Positions 33,487 through 42,371 of a DNA stretch of 64,000 nt are shown in pieces. Location of the stretch: contig NZ_MKKI01000042.1 of the NCBI RefSeq assembly GCF_001942345.1, forward strand, positions 1 to 64,000. The letters are read 5' to 3'. Each line of letters opens with the position of its first letter. Position 1 is the first letter of the stretch. The translations under genes were made by a program, and so were the position numbers. This stretch comes from Corynebacterium sp. CNJ-954. GTDB lineage: Bacteria > Actinomycetota > Actinomycetes > Mycobacteriales > Mycobacteriaceae. A model generated the notes under the pieces. That model saw nothing but the letters and a program-made list of their open reading frames with translations, searched no databases and had not been told where the DNA came from.

Positions 33487-34413
33487 GTGACTGTCACTTA
33501 CAAGGAACTCCCCGCCATCCCCGACCTCATGGCGGAGTACAAGGGTGCCGCCAAGAACATGGTTCCTGTGGTCGGCGCGAAGCGGTCAGCCACGAAGGAC
33601 CCGTCGACGGGTTTCGAGGTCAGGGGCGTCACCATCGATATCCCCCACCTCGCCGCATACGCGGACGCCACCGGACTCCGTCTCGGCAACGAGCTGCCGT
33701 ACACCTACCCCTACGTCATTTCCTTCGCACTGGTGATGAAGGTGATGTCGACCGATGACTTCCCCTTCAACGCCGTCGGTGGGGTGCACCTCACCAACGT
33801 GATCGAGCAGTCCCGCCCGCTGACCGTCGACGATGTACTGCACATCCGTACCCACGCCCAGAATCTGCGTAGGCACCGCAAGGGACTGCTGATCGACATG
33901 GTCACCGAGGTGTTCGTCGAAGGGGAGGACAGCGACACCCCGGTGTGGAAGCAGACCTCCGGCTTCCTCGCCAAGGGCGCCAAGCTGTCGTCCTCCGCCG
34001 ACGCCGTTGTGGCGGGCCGCGACGAGGACACCGGTTCACTCTTCGAACGTCCCGACGTCCCGGAGGACCCCACACCGACGGCGACCTGGCCTGTCGACCA
34101 GGCCGGCATCAAGATCTACGCGGACGCCTCGGGAGACAAGAATCCGATCCATGTGTCCTCGCTGGGTGCGAAGGCCTTCGGTTTCCCTGCGACGATCGCC
34201 CACGGTATGTGGTCAGCGGCCCGGATCCTCAGTGGACTGGAGGGCCTGCTGCCGGCCGCAGGGAAGTACTCGGTGGAGTTCGCCAAGCCCATCGTCCTCC
34301 CCACCAAGGTCGCGTTCTTCACGGAGAAGGATGGCGAGAACTGGAACATCCAGTTGCGTAAGGCATCCAAACTGGAGACGCTCCACGCGGTCGCAGAGGT
34401 GACACCCGCGTAG
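33487..34413 (+). CDS. htdX: MaoC-family 3-hydroxyacyl dehydratase (HtdX-like)
   Basis: A 308-residue double hot-dog protein. The N-terminal half (about 40-165) is a degenerate hot-dog, and the C-terminal half has the hydratase-2 motif: YADASGDKNPIHVSSLGAKAFGFPATIAHGMWS, with the catalytic Asp and His. It catalyses reversible hydration of trans-2-enoyl-CoA to (R)-3-hydroxyacyl-CoA in relatives. It forms an operon with fabG4, which supplies the matching ketoacyl reduction. The start is a GTG at 33487, with GGAAGGAACC before it. The terminator at 34446-34473 ends the operon. Confidence 0.9.
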   Translation: MTVTYKELPAIPDLMAEYKGAAKNMVPVVGAKRSATKDPSTGFEVRGVTIDIPHLAAYADATGLRLGNELPYTYPYVISFALVMKVMSTDDFPFNAVGGVHLTNVIEQSRPLTVDDVLHIRTHAQNLRRHRKGLLIDMVTEVFVEGEDSDTPVWKQTSGFLAKGAKLSSSADAVVAGRDEDTGSLFERPDVPEDPTPTATWPVDQAGIKIYADASGDKNPIHVSSLGAKAFGFPATIAHGMWSAARILSGLEGLLPAAGKYSVEFAKPIVLPTKVAFFTEKDGENWNIQLRKASKLETLHAVAEVTPA

Positions 34414-34445
34414 TCGTCACGCTGCTTCGCCAGCACCGTTACCGA

Positions 34446-34473
34446 GCCCCGCGCACCCCCCGGTGTGCGGGGC
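34446..34473 (+). terminator. Terminator of the fabG4-htdX operon
   Basis: A 12-bp stem (GCCCCGCGCACC with GGTGTGCGGGGC, one G-U pair) around a CCCC loop, followed by TTCTG. It lies 33 bp after the htdX stop. Confidence 0.75.
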
Positions 34474-34521
34474 TTCTGCCGTGCGACCACGCTCAGACGG
34501 GGGTGCCTCCAGGTTGGGTAC

Positions 34522-34542
34522 GTATACTCCCTAGGGGTATAC
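34522..34542 (+). promoter_or_regulatory. Copper-type palindromic operator before the lipoprotein-copB operon
   Basis: GTATACTCCC-T-AGGGGTATAC is a 21-bp palindrome with one mismatch. GTATAC-CCC/GGG-GTATAC dyads are typical of copper-responsive CsoR-family operators in actinobacteria. It lies 30 bp before the lipoprotein ATG, where it would overlap a promoter. No csoR gene is present in the window, so regulator identity is inferred. Confidence 0.7.
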
Positions 34543-34571
34543 GGAAAACCACACGGAAGGCGGAAACCCGC

Positions 34572-35147
34572 ATGACCAGACGACTGGTAACCCTGACCGC
34601 AGTTGCTCTCCTCGGCGGCGCACTGACGCTGACGGCATGCAGCTCCAACCAGAATGACAGTACGGCGACCGACACTCCCGGCGAGGACCCACACATGGGC
34701 CACATGGACCACATGGACCATCCTGCTGACGGCGGCCCCGCTCCCGAGGGCATCACCGAGGCGGAGGACCCCGGTTATCCCGTGGGAACGGACGTCGTGC
34801 TCACCGCCGACCACATGGCAGGCATGGACGGTGCCACCGCGACCGTCTCGGGGGCCTTCGACACCTACACCTACTCCGTCTCCTACACCCCCACCGACGG
34901 AGGCGAGCCGGTCTCCGACCACAAGTGGGTCGTCCAGGAGGAACTCGCCGATGTCGGCGACGAGCGCGTCGCGGACGGTGAGACCGTCACTCTCGAGGCC
35001 GACCACATGCCGGGAATGGACGGTGCAGAGGCGACGATCGACAGCTCCACCGATGAGACGGTCTACATGGTCGACTACGAAGCGGACGGCATGACCATGA
35101 CGAATCACAAGTGGGTCACCGAAAGCGAGATCCGCCCGGCAGAGTAG
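34572..35147 (+). CDS. DUF1541/YdhK-family lipoprotein, probably metal-related
   Basis: A 191-residue exported lipoprotein: the signal peptide ends in a lipobox LTAC (Cys at residue 24). A Met/His-rich stretch HMGHMDHMDH (about 41-50) looks like a copper-binding segment. Two DUF1541 repeats follow, each with a HMxGMDGAxATI core (about 77-90 and 137-150) and each ending in HKWV. The function of the domain is not established. Position between a copper-type operator and a copper ATPase gene suggests binding or delivery of copper at the cell surface. GGAAGGCGG precedes the ATG. Confidence 0.85.
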   Translation: MTRRLVTLTAVALLGGALTLTACSSNQNDSTATDTPGEDPHMGHMDHMDHPADGGPAPEGITEAEDPGYPVGTDVVLTADHMAGMDGATATVSGAFDTYTYSVSYTPTDGGEPVSDHKWVVQEELADVGDERVADGETVTLEADHMPGMDGAEATIDSSTDETVYMVDYEADGMTMTNHKWVTESEIRPAE

Positions 35148-35186
35148 AGGAGCTTCACCGAGCCCCTCAAGGAGGAGAACCGCCAG

Positions 35187-37217
35187 ATGCACGACCACCA
35201 CACCCACCACGACGCACACACTGACCATGGGCACGCCGGACACGGTGATCATGCGGGCCACGGCGATCACGTGGCCCAGTTCCGTCGACTGTTCTGGATC
35301 ATGCTTGTCCTCGCCGTCCCGGTGGTGGCGTTCAACGACATGTTCGCCAGCCTGATCGGCTACACCCTGCCCGACAGCGGGATCACCGGCTGGATATCAC
35401 CTGTCCTCGGAACCGTCATGTACGTCTGGGGAGGACGCCCGTTCCTGACGGGTGGCTGGGACGAGATCAGGTCCCGGCAGCCGGGAATGATGCTGCTGAT
35501 CGCACTCGCCATCACCGTCGCCTTCGTCGCGTCCTGGGGCGCGAGCCTCCAGCTTCTGAGCCATGAGCTTGACTTCTGGTGGGAGCTGGCGTTGCTCGTG
35601 GTGATCATGCTGCTGGGCCACTGGATCGAGATGAGGTCGCTGGCCCAGACCTCCTCGGCGCTCGATTCACTTGCCGCACTGCTCCCCGACGAGGCCGAGA
35701 AGGTCGCGGAGGACGGCACCGTCACCACGCTGCATCCGGCTGAACTTCGGGTCCACGATTTCGTGATCGTGCGTCCCGGGGCCTCTGTCCCTGCCGACGG
35801 GACGATCATCGACGGATCAGCGTCCATGGACGAGTCCATGGTGACCGGCGAATCAGCGACCGTGCGCCGCGAGGTCGGCGACAGTGTCGTCGCCGGAACC
35901 GTCGCGACCGATTCCGGCCTCCGCGTGGAGATCAGTGTCGTCGGGGACGACACGGCTCTGGCAGGTATCCGGGCGCTCGTCTCCGAGGCGCAGAACTCAT
36001 CGTCACGGGCGCAACGACTCGCCGACACTGCCGCGGGCTGGCTCTTCTGGTTCGCCCTCGGGGCGGCGGTGGTCACCGCAGTCATCTGGTCTGCCGTCGG
36101 ACGTCCGGAGGACGCGGTGGTCCGTACAATCACCGTCCTCGTCATCGCGTGTCCCCATGCACTCGGTCTGGCCATCCCTCTCGTGGTCTCCATCGCCACC
36201 GAACGCGCAGCCCGGGCCGGCATCCTGATCAAGGCCCGGCTCGCCCTGGAGTCCATGAGATCGGTGGACACCGTCCTCTTCGACAAGACCGGCACGCTCA
36301 CCCGTGGTGAACCTGCCGTCACCGACATCGCCGAGGGCGGCGTCGGGCTGGACGCGGACCGGATTCTCTCCGTCGCTGCGGCAGCGGAATCCGACAGCGA
36401 ACATCCACTGGCCACGGCGATCACGGACGCTGCACAGCGCCGGGGCCTCACAGTCCCCCGGGCAACGGACTTCTCCTCGTCCCCGGCCGTCGGCGTGAAG
36501 GCGACGGTGGACGGAGCCGTCGTCGAGGTCGGTGGCCCCTACCTCCTTGAACAGCACGGGGCCTCCGAGTTGGCCGATGCAGACCGCTGGCGAGAGGACG
36601 GGGCGATCATCCTCCACGTCCTCGTGGACGGTTCGGTAGCCGGCGCGCTCCGGCTGGCCGATGAGATCCGGCCCGAGTCCTGGGCGGCCGTCGAGGCCCT
36701 GCACTCCCGGGGCGTACAGGTCATGATGATCACCGGTGATGCGCGGGCGGTAGCCGACTCCGTCGCCGCGGAGCTCGGAATAGACCGGGTTTTCGCCGGT
36801 GTCCGGCCCGAGGACAAGGCCGCCAAGATCTCCGAGCTCCACGCTCAGGGACATGAGGTCGCGATGGTGGGTGACGGCGTCAACGATGCGCCGGCTCTCG
36901 CCGCCGCCGACGTCGGAATCGCCATCGGCGCGGGGACCGATGTCGCCATCAGTTCGGCCGGGGTGATCCTCGCCAGTTCCGATCCCCGGTCGGTCCTGTC
37001 CGTCATCGACCTCTCACGCGCCACCTACCGCAAGATGACCCAGAATCTCTGGTGGGCGGCAGGGTACAACCTGGTTTCTGTACCGTTGGCCGCCGGAGTG
37101 CTCGCGCCGGTCGGCTTTGTCCTGCCGATGAGCGTCGGGGCAATCCTGATGTCGGCGTCGACGGTGGTGGTCGCGTTGAACGCCCAACTGCTGCGCCGGC
37201 TCGACCTGGGCCGGTGA
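35187..37217 (+). CDS. copB: Copper-exporting P-type ATPase (CopB type)
   Basis: A 676-residue P1B ATPase. A histidine-rich N-terminus (about 14 His in the first 35 residues) replaces the usual CxxC domain. It has the TGES loop near residue 218, the transmembrane metal motif CPH (ACPHALGLA) that marks the CopB subgroup, the phosphorylation site DKTGTLT near 365, SEHPLATAI and the hinge GDGVNDAPAL near 567. About eight membrane segments are visible. It lies 39 bp after the lipoprotein gene, with AAGGAGGAG before the ATG, so it is in the same copper-regulated operon. Confidence 0.93.
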   Translation: MHDHHTHHDAHTDHGHAGHGDHAGHGDHVAQFRRLFWIMLVLAVPVVAFNDMFASLIGYTLPDSGITGWISPVLGTVMYVWGGRPFLTGGWDEIRSRQPGMMLLIALAITVAFVASWGASLQLLSHELDFWWELALLVVIMLLGHWIEMRSLAQTSSALDSLAALLPDEAEKVAEDGTVTTLHPAELRVHDFVIVRPGASVPADGTIIDGSASMDESMVTGESATVRREVGDSVVAGTVATDSGLRVEISVVGDDTALAGIRALVSEAQNSSSRAQRLADTAAGWLFWFALGAAVVTAVIWSAVGRPEDAVVRTITVLVIACPHALGLAIPLVVSIATERAARAGILIKARLALESMRSVDTVLFDKTGTLTRGEPAVTDIAEGGVGLDADRILSVAAAAESDSEHPLATAITDAAQRRGLTVPRATDFSSSPAVGVKATVDGAVVEVGGPYLLEQHGASELADADRWREDGAIILHVLVDGSVAGALRLADEIRPESWAAVEALHSRGVQVMMITGDARAVADSVAAELGIDRVFAGVRPEDKAAKISELHAQGHEVAMVGDGVNDAPALAAADVGIAIGAGTDVAISSAGVILASSDPRSVLSVIDLSRATYRKMTQNLWWAAGYNLVSVPLAAGVLAPVGFVLPMSVGAILMSASTVVVALNAQLLRRLDLGR

Positions 37218-37245
37218 ACAGGCCGTGACCCGGTAGACTGCAGCC

Positions 37246-37428
37246 ATGGTCATGACTCCCGAAGACGTCAACAACGTGAAGTTCAGCAAGCCTCGCTTCG
37301 GCCGTCGGGGCTACGACGAGGCCTCGGTCGACGCATTCCTCGACGGCGTCATGGAATCACTCTCCAGCATGCAGGACCGGATCGACGAGCTCGAGAGACG
37401 GCTCGCCTCACGACCGCCCCGGTTGTGA
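37246..37428 (+). CDS. Short DivIVA-domain protein
   Basis: A 60-residue protein that is essentially one DivIVA/Wag31 N-terminal domain: the DVNNVKFSKPRFGRRGYDEASVDAFLD region contains the F(x)3-R-GYD-EVDxFLD pattern. A short coiled coil (LSSMQDRIDELERRL) follows. Full-length DivIVA proteins are several times longer, so this may be a modulator or a membrane-tethering relative; the role is unknown. TAGACT (37234-37239) ends 6 nt before the ATG, so the gene has its own leaderless promoter rather than being part of the copB operon. It converges on ptsG with a 5-bp gap. Confidence 0.85.
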   Translation: MVMTPEDVNNVKFSKPRFGRRGYDEASVDAFLDGVMESLSSMQDRIDELERRLASRPPRL

Positions 37429-37433
37429 CGGGA

Positions 37434-39443
37434 CTACGGGGTGGTCACGGCCTCAGCTGACTTCGCCGTGACGGTGATGATGTCGTCGCCGAAAGCGGCG
37501 ACCGGGGCCGGCAGTCCCTCCACCGTCGAAAAGCTCTTTGTGTTGACCACGATGACGGGGGTCACCGCCGAATACCCGGCATCACGGATCCGCTGGGCGT
37601 CGAACCGGATCAGGGGTGTACCGGCTGTCACTGCCTGCTTCTTCTCGACAAGGACCTCGAAGCCCACACCGCCCATCTTCACCGTGTCGATGCCGATATG
37701 GATCAGCAGGTCGATTCCGTTGTCCAACCGTAACCCGACGGCGTGACCGGATTTCTGGACCGTCAGGATTTTCCCGTCGGCGGGCGCCACGACCGTGTCA
37801 CCCGACGGTTCGATGGCGATGCCCTGCCCGAGGGCCGCCGATGAGAAGGCGGGGTCGTCGACCTCGGACAACGGTATGGCTCTCCCCTCGACAGGGGCGG
37901 TGACCACGGTGACCGCCCCGGGCTCCAGCGCAGGTTTCGACGTTGCCGCGACGAGATCTGACTCCGGTGCCCCGCGCCCCTCACCGTCGGCACCGTCCTC
38001 CTTCTCACGCTCGGCGGCGAGTCCGGCGAGGACCTCCGCTTTCTCGTCCTTACCCCTGTAGTCGAAGAAGACGACCAGCAGCATCGAGGTGAGGAACGCG
38101 GCGGCGATACCGATGAGGTATCCGCCCCACGGGTCCATGGCGGGAAAGGTCAGCAGAGAGGTGAACACGAAGGCACTTGCCTTGACGTCGAAGAACCCGA
38201 TGATGATGCCGCCGACCAGACACCCCGGCAGCAGCCGGACGTAGGTCTTCTTGAACCGCAGCAGGACACCGTAGAGGGACGGTTCCGAGATGCCGCCGAA
38301 CAGGCCGGCCATCAGACCGCCCAGCGACACCTGTCGCATCCCCTTGTTCTTCTCGCGGAAGGAGATGAACAGGACACCTGCCACGACACCGAAGCAGGCG
38401 AAGTTCCAGGCGCCCATCGGCCCCTGGATGAAGTCGTAGCCGAGGGTGGCGATGTTCTGGATCATGATGGCGTTGAGCGGCCAGTGCAGTCCCAACGGCA
38501 CCAGGAAAGGGTACAGCAGCGGGATGATCACGGCGAGGATGAACGGCGAGACCCCGTTCAGCCACAGCAGGAAATCTGAGATACCGTTGCCGATGCCGAT
38601 ACCGAACGGCCCCAGGAGGAATGCCGTGGCAGGGATCATGATCAACAGGGAGAAGAACGGAACGAAGACCATCTGGACCGCCGCGGGAATGATCTTCTTC
38701 AGCCCCTTCTCCACCCAGAACAGTCCGATGGCAGCGATCAACGGTGGGAAGACCTGTGACGAGTAGTCGTTGAGCACCAGCGGAATGCCGAAGATGTGGA
38801 CGGTCTCCCCTGCCTCCCCGAGTGAGAGGAATTCCGGTGTCAGCAGCGCCGCCGGGATGGCGGCCCCGACCCACTCGTTGGCTCCCAGCTTCCGTGCCGC
38901 GGTTGCGCCGATCATGATCGGCAGGAAGTAGAAGACCGACCGCCACATCGCATGCAGCAGGACGTAACCGTCGGGCTGGTCCGCCATGTCGGCCCGGAAG
39001 TCCTGCATGTTGAAGGTGTCGGCCAACACGAGCATCGTGATGATCAGGGAGGCACCCAACAACGCCCACAGCACCGGACGGAAGGTGTCGGAAAGGAACT
39101 CGAAGCAGTAGTTGACCCAGTCGTACCGGCCGCGGACTCCGCCGTACTCCTTCTTCGACGAGGACCGTGCGTCCGCCTCCGTGTCCCCCATCCCAGGTTC
39201 TTTGACGATGGCGTTGTAGTAGTCGGCGACTCCTCCCCCCATCACGACCTGGAGCCCGGTACTTCCCTGCTCGACGACACCGAGGACGGCCGGATCACTG
39301 TCGAGTGTGTCCTTGTCCACTTTCGAACGGTCAACCAGGTCGAAGCGGAGTCGTGTTGCGCAGTATGTCAGTGAGGAGACGTTGTCGGCCCCTCCGATTT
39401 CCCGGAGGATGTGCCGGGACGTTTCTGTGGTCGCAGAGGCCAT
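37434..39443 (-). CDS. ptsG: PTS glucose transporter, EIIBCA
   Basis: Takes up glucose with phosphorylation. The 669-residue protein has the EIIB domain (1-85, phospho-cysteine C28 in TYCATRLRF), a linker with KKEYGGVRGRYDWV, the EIIC membrane channel (about 110-465) and the C-terminal EIIA domain (about 530-660, with LLIHIGIDTVKMGG holding the active histidine). The order B-C-A and the EIIC sequence agree closely with C. glutamicum PtsG as I remember it. The gene also occupies the same neighbourhood, near coaE and rpsA. The leader contains inverted repeats (39481-39538). Confidence 0.93.
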   Translation of the reverse strand: MASATTETSRHILREIGGADNVSSLTYCATRLRFDLVDRSKVDKDTLDSDPAVLGVVEQGSTGLQVVMGGGVADYYNAIVKEPGMGDTEADARSSSKKEYGGVRGRYDWVNYCFEFLSDTFRPVLWALLGASLIITMLVLADTFNMQDFRADMADQPDGYVLLHAMWRSVFYFLPIMIGATAARKLGANEWVGAAIPAALLTPEFLSLGEAGETVHIFGIPLVLNDYSSQVFPPLIAAIGLFWVEKGLKKIIPAAVQMVFVPFFSLLIMIPATAFLLGPFGIGIGNGISDFLLWLNGVSPFILAVIIPLLYPFLVPLGLHWPLNAIMIQNIATLGYDFIQGPMGAWNFACFGVVAGVLFISFREKNKGMRQVSLGGLMAGLFGGISEPSLYGVLLRFKKTYVRLLPGCLVGGIIIGFFDVKASAFVFTSLLTFPAMDPWGGYLIGIAAAFLTSMLLVVFFDYRGKDEKAEVLAGLAAEREKEDGADGEGRGAPESDLVAATSKPALEPGAVTVVTAPVEGRAIPLSEVDDPAFSSAALGQGIAIEPSGDTVVAPADGKILTVQKSGHAVGLRLDNGIDLLIHIGIDTVKMGGVGFEVLVEKKQAVTAGTPLIRFDAQRIRDAGYSAVTPVIVVNTKSFSTVEGLPAPVAAFGDDIITVTAKSAEAVTTP

Positions 39444-39480
39444 GTGTGGTTCCGCCTTGGTGAGGTGACATGGGATATGC

Positions 39481-39538
39481 GCCGCCCTGATCGGGCGGCA
39501 TCCTCCACATCATAGAACTTATCCATGAAAAAGATAAG
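39481..39538 (-). promoter_or_regulatory. Inverted repeats upstream of ptsG
   Basis: Two symmetrical elements lie between rpsA and ptsG. GCCGCCC-TGATC-GGGCGGC (39481-39499) is a 7-bp-stem hairpin 37 bp before the ptsG start. CTTATC-N9-GATAAG (39518-39523 and 39533-39538) is an operator-like dyad in an AT-rich stretch where the promoter should be. In corynebacteria ptsG is known to be controlled by repressors such as SugR; whether this dyad is such a site is inference. Confidence 0.45.
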
Positions 39539-39557
39539 GTCCCCGGAGGCAACAGAA

Positions 39558-39591
39558 ACCCGGCCCACCCCGGGAACGGGGTGGGCCGGGT
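39558..39591 (-). terminator. Rho-independent terminator of rpsA
   Basis: A perfect 15-bp stem, ACCCGGCCCACCCCG with CGGGGTGGGCCGGGT, around a four-base loop. It begins 25 bp after the rpsA stop on the minus strand and is followed there by TTTCTGTT. Confidence 0.85.
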
Positions 39592-39615
39592 CAGTACCGC
39601 AGTTCAGCGACGGTA

Positions 39616-41082
39616 CTACTCACCGGAACCGGCGAGCTTCTCGCGCAGAGCGGCGAGCTGCTCGTCAGAAGCCAGGGAGCCGGCGTCCGAGGTGGTCTCC
39701 TCGACGGCGGCGGCCGGCTTGTCCGAGTTGCTGGAGTAGGAGCCGTTGTCGGCGGCCTCGTCAGCTTCGGCAGCCTGGGCGCGGTGGCGCTCGATCTGCG
39801 CGGCGTGCATCTTGTGGCGACGCTCAGACTCGGCGTAACGGGCCTCCCAGGCCTCACGCTGCTCGTCGAAGCCTTCCATCCACTCGTTGGTCTCCGAGTC
39901 GAAGCCCTCCGGGAAGATGTAGTTGCCCTGCTCGTCGTAGGAGTCGGCCATACCGTACTTGGAGGGGTCGAACTCCTCGGCGAAGTCCTCGTCGGCCTGC
40001 TTCAGCGACAGGGAGATACGGCGACGCTCGAGGTCGATGTCGATGACCTTGACCATGAGCTCCTGGCCGACGGTGACGATCTGGTCCGGGACATCCACGT
40101 GGCGCTCGGCCAGCTCGGAGATGTGGACCAGGCCCTCGATGCCCTCCTCGACGCGGACGAAAGCGCCGAACGGAACCAGCTTGGTGACCTTGCCCGGGAC
40201 GATCTGGCCGATCGCGTGGGTCCGGGCGAAGACGCGCCACGGATCCTCCTGGGTGGCCTTCAGCGACAGGGACACGCGCTCGCGGTCCAGGTCGACGTCG
40301 AGGACCTCGACGGTGACCTCGTCACCGACGGTGACAACCTCGGACGGGTGGTCGATGTGCTTCCAGGAGAGCTCGGAGACGTGCACCAGGCCGTCGACAC
40401 CGCCGAGATCGACGAAGGCGCCGAAGTTGACGATGGAGGACACGACGCCCTTGCGGACCTGGCCCTTCTGCAGCTGGTGCAGGAACTCGGAGCGGACCTC
40501 GGACTGGGTCTGCTCGAGCCATGCGCGGCGAGAGAGGACGACGTTGTTGCGCTGCTTGTCGAGTTCGATGATCTTGGCCTCGATCTCCTGGCCGATGTAC
40601 GGCTGGAGGTCGCGGACGCGACGCATCTCGACGAGGGAGGCGGGGAGGAAACCGCGCAGACCGATGTCCAGGATGAGGCCGCCCTTGACGACCTCGATGA
40701 CGGTACCGGTGACCGGCTCGTCCTTCTCCTTGAGCTCCTCGATGGTGCCCCAGGCGCGCTCGTACTGTGCGCGCTTCTTGGACAGGATCAGGCGGCCTTC
40801 CTTGTCCTCCTTGGTGAGGACCAGGGCGTCGACCTCGTCGCCGACCTCGACGACCTCGCCGGGATCGACATCGTGCTTGATGGACAGCTCGCGGGAGGGG
40901 ATGACACCCTCGGTCTTGTATCCGATGTCAAGCAGGACCTCGTCGTGGTCGACCTTGACGACGGTACCTTCAACGATGTCACCGTCGTTGAAGTACTTGA
41001 TGGTGGCGTCGACTGCGGCGAGGAAATCCTCAGCGGAGCCGATGTCGTTGACGGCTACCTGAGGAACGTTGTTGGTGGGCAT
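39616..41082 (-). CDS. rpsA: 30S ribosomal protein S1
   Basis: mRNA-binding ribosomal protein, 488 residues, the typical actinobacterial length. Four S1 repeats (about 35-105, 120-190, 205-275, 290-360) are visible, the third and fourth with VNFGAFVDLGGVDGLVHVSE and VPFGAFVRVEEGIEGLVHIS. The acidic, repeat-free tail is rich in Glu/Ala. The start is the ATG at 41082 (MPTNNVPQVAV); the open frame continues upstream without family similarity. A 100-nt leader follows TACAGT (41193-41198 on the minus strand). Confidence 0.96.
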   Translation of the reverse strand: MPTNNVPQVAVNDIGSAEDFLAAVDATIKYFNDGDIVEGTVVKVDHDEVLLDIGYKTEGVIPSRELSIKHDVDPGEVVEVGDEVDALVLTKEDKEGRLILSKKRAQYERAWGTIEELKEKDEPVTGTVIEVVKGGLILDIGLRGFLPASLVEMRRVRDLQPYIGQEIEAKIIELDKQRNNVVLSRRAWLEQTQSEVRSEFLHQLQKGQVRKGVVSSIVNFGAFVDLGGVDGLVHVSELSWKHIDHPSEVVTVGDEVTVEVLDVDLDRERVSLSLKATQEDPWRVFARTHAIGQIVPGKVTKLVPFGAFVRVEEGIEGLVHISELAERHVDVPDQIVTVGQELMVKVIDIDLERRRISLSLKQADEDFAEEFDPSKYGMADSYDEQGNYIFPEGFDSETNEWMEGFDEQREAWEARYAESERRHKMHAAQIERHRAQAAEADEAADNGSYSSNSDKPAAAVEETTSDAGSLASDEQLAALREKLAGSGE

Positions 41083-41200
41083 ATGTGAAGTTGCTCCGAG
41101 ACGGATTGTTCTTAGTGATGGACAGGGGGCACCGCTCCACCAGCGTTCAGTGTGACGGCACCGTCGCGCGCCTGCGGACAGACGGTTAACGGACTGTAGG

Positions 41201-42289
41201 CTACACGACCCCTCCGAGCTGTGCAAATACCGTCTGGGAGAACTCCTCCGTGCCCACTCCCGCGGGCCCCGCGAGATCCGGTGTCGGAGAGTGGGTGAGA
41301 GCATGCCGGACCGCGGCAGCGAGGGCGTCTCCCGCCTCAGGGTAGCCGAGGTGACTGAGCATCATGGCGGCGGAGTTCATGATGCCGGCGGGGTTGGCGA
41401 TTCCACGACCAGCGATGTCGGGGGCCGATCCGTGCGCCGCCTGAGCCATCACCGTCCGGTCCCCGGCGTTGATACTGCCTGCAGCCCCCAGGGAGCCTCC
41501 CAGTGCCGCAGTCAGGTCCGAGAGGATATCCCCGAACATGTTCTCCGCCACGATGGTCCGGTGACGTTCCGGACGGACGACCAGATCCGCGCACAGGGCG
41601 TCGATGTGCACAGGCAACAGCTCCACCCCGGTCTCGGCCGCCATGGCCTCGGCTTCCTCCAGGTACATCCCGGATGTCCGCGCCAGGACGTTGGCTTTGT
41701 GTGCGACGGTGAGAGGACCCCCTCGTTCAGCGGCGACACGACCGGCACGCCGGATGATCCTGCGCACGCCGTGCCGGGTGAATGTGCCGATCGCCAGTGC
41801 GACGTCAGGCGTGACCATCACGTCACCTGTCCCTGCATACATGTTGCGGTCGGCATACAGCCCCTCGGTGTTCTCCCGCACGACGACCAGATCCATCCGC
41901 GGCGCCACAGCACCGGGCAGACCACGGACGGGACGGATATTCGCCCACAGGTCACCACGGACACGCAGTGCCGCCGACGGGTTCTGCTGCTCCCTCGCCT
42001 CGGTCGGATAGGAGGCGTTGTCATGGGGCCCGAGGATCCAGCCGTCCAGCCCGGCGACAGCGGACCAGGTCTCGTCAGGGAGGATCTGTCCGGTCTCGGT
42101 GAAAGCTTCCCGACCGAGCAGCAGCGGCACCCACTGCACCGTGTACCCGCCGTAGCGGTGGAGTGCGGTGGTCGTGGCAGTGACCGTGGGCTCGACGATC
42201 TCCGGACCGACCCCCTCACCAGGCCAGTACCCCAACGTCAGCGCAGCCTTCCGGGAACTTATCCGGGAACTCTCAGTCGTCATACTCAC
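41201..42289 (-). CDS. Isopropylmalate/isocitrate dehydrogenase-family enzyme, substrate unknown
   Basis: NAD(P)-dependent beta-decarboxylating dehydrogenase of 362 residues. It has the family features: GEGVGPEIV near residue 25, the metal/substrate arginines in ALRVRGDLWANIRPVR, RENTEGLYADRN, the lysine in TVAHKANVL and the DALCADLVVRPE and ENMFGDILSDL motifs. The NAD-side motif reads AAHGSAPDIAGRGIANP. LeuB usually has a different substrate loop, and here RENTEGLYA is closer to isocitrate/homoisocitrate/tartrate dehydrogenases. TAGGAT (42298-42303) lies 8 nt before a GTG at 42289, which I take as the start; an ATG at 42283 is the alternative. Divergent from the DUF368 gene. Confidence 0.85.
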   Translation of the reverse strand: MSMTTESSRISSRKAALTLGYWPGEGVGPEIVEPTVTATTTALHRYGGYTVQWVPLLLGREAFTETGQILPDETWSAVAGLDGWILGPHDNASYPTEAREQQNPSAALRVRGDLWANIRPVRGLPGAVAPRMDLVVVRENTEGLYADRNMYAGTGDVMVTPDVALAIGTFTRHGVRRIIRRAGRVAAERGGPLTVAHKANVLARTSGMYLEEAEAMAAETGVELLPVHIDALCADLVVRPERHRTIVAENMFGDILSDLTAALGGSLGAAGSINAGDRTVMAQAAHGSAPDIAGRGIANPAGIMNSAAMMLSHLGYPEAGDALAAAVRHALTHSPTPDLAGPAGVGTEEFSQTVFAQLGGVV

Positions 42290-42371
42290 AAGGCACCATC
42301 CTAGGCGACCGGACACGCGACCCGTGCGCGGGTTTCACTCTCCACCGGGCACTCCGGATACGATGACGCCC

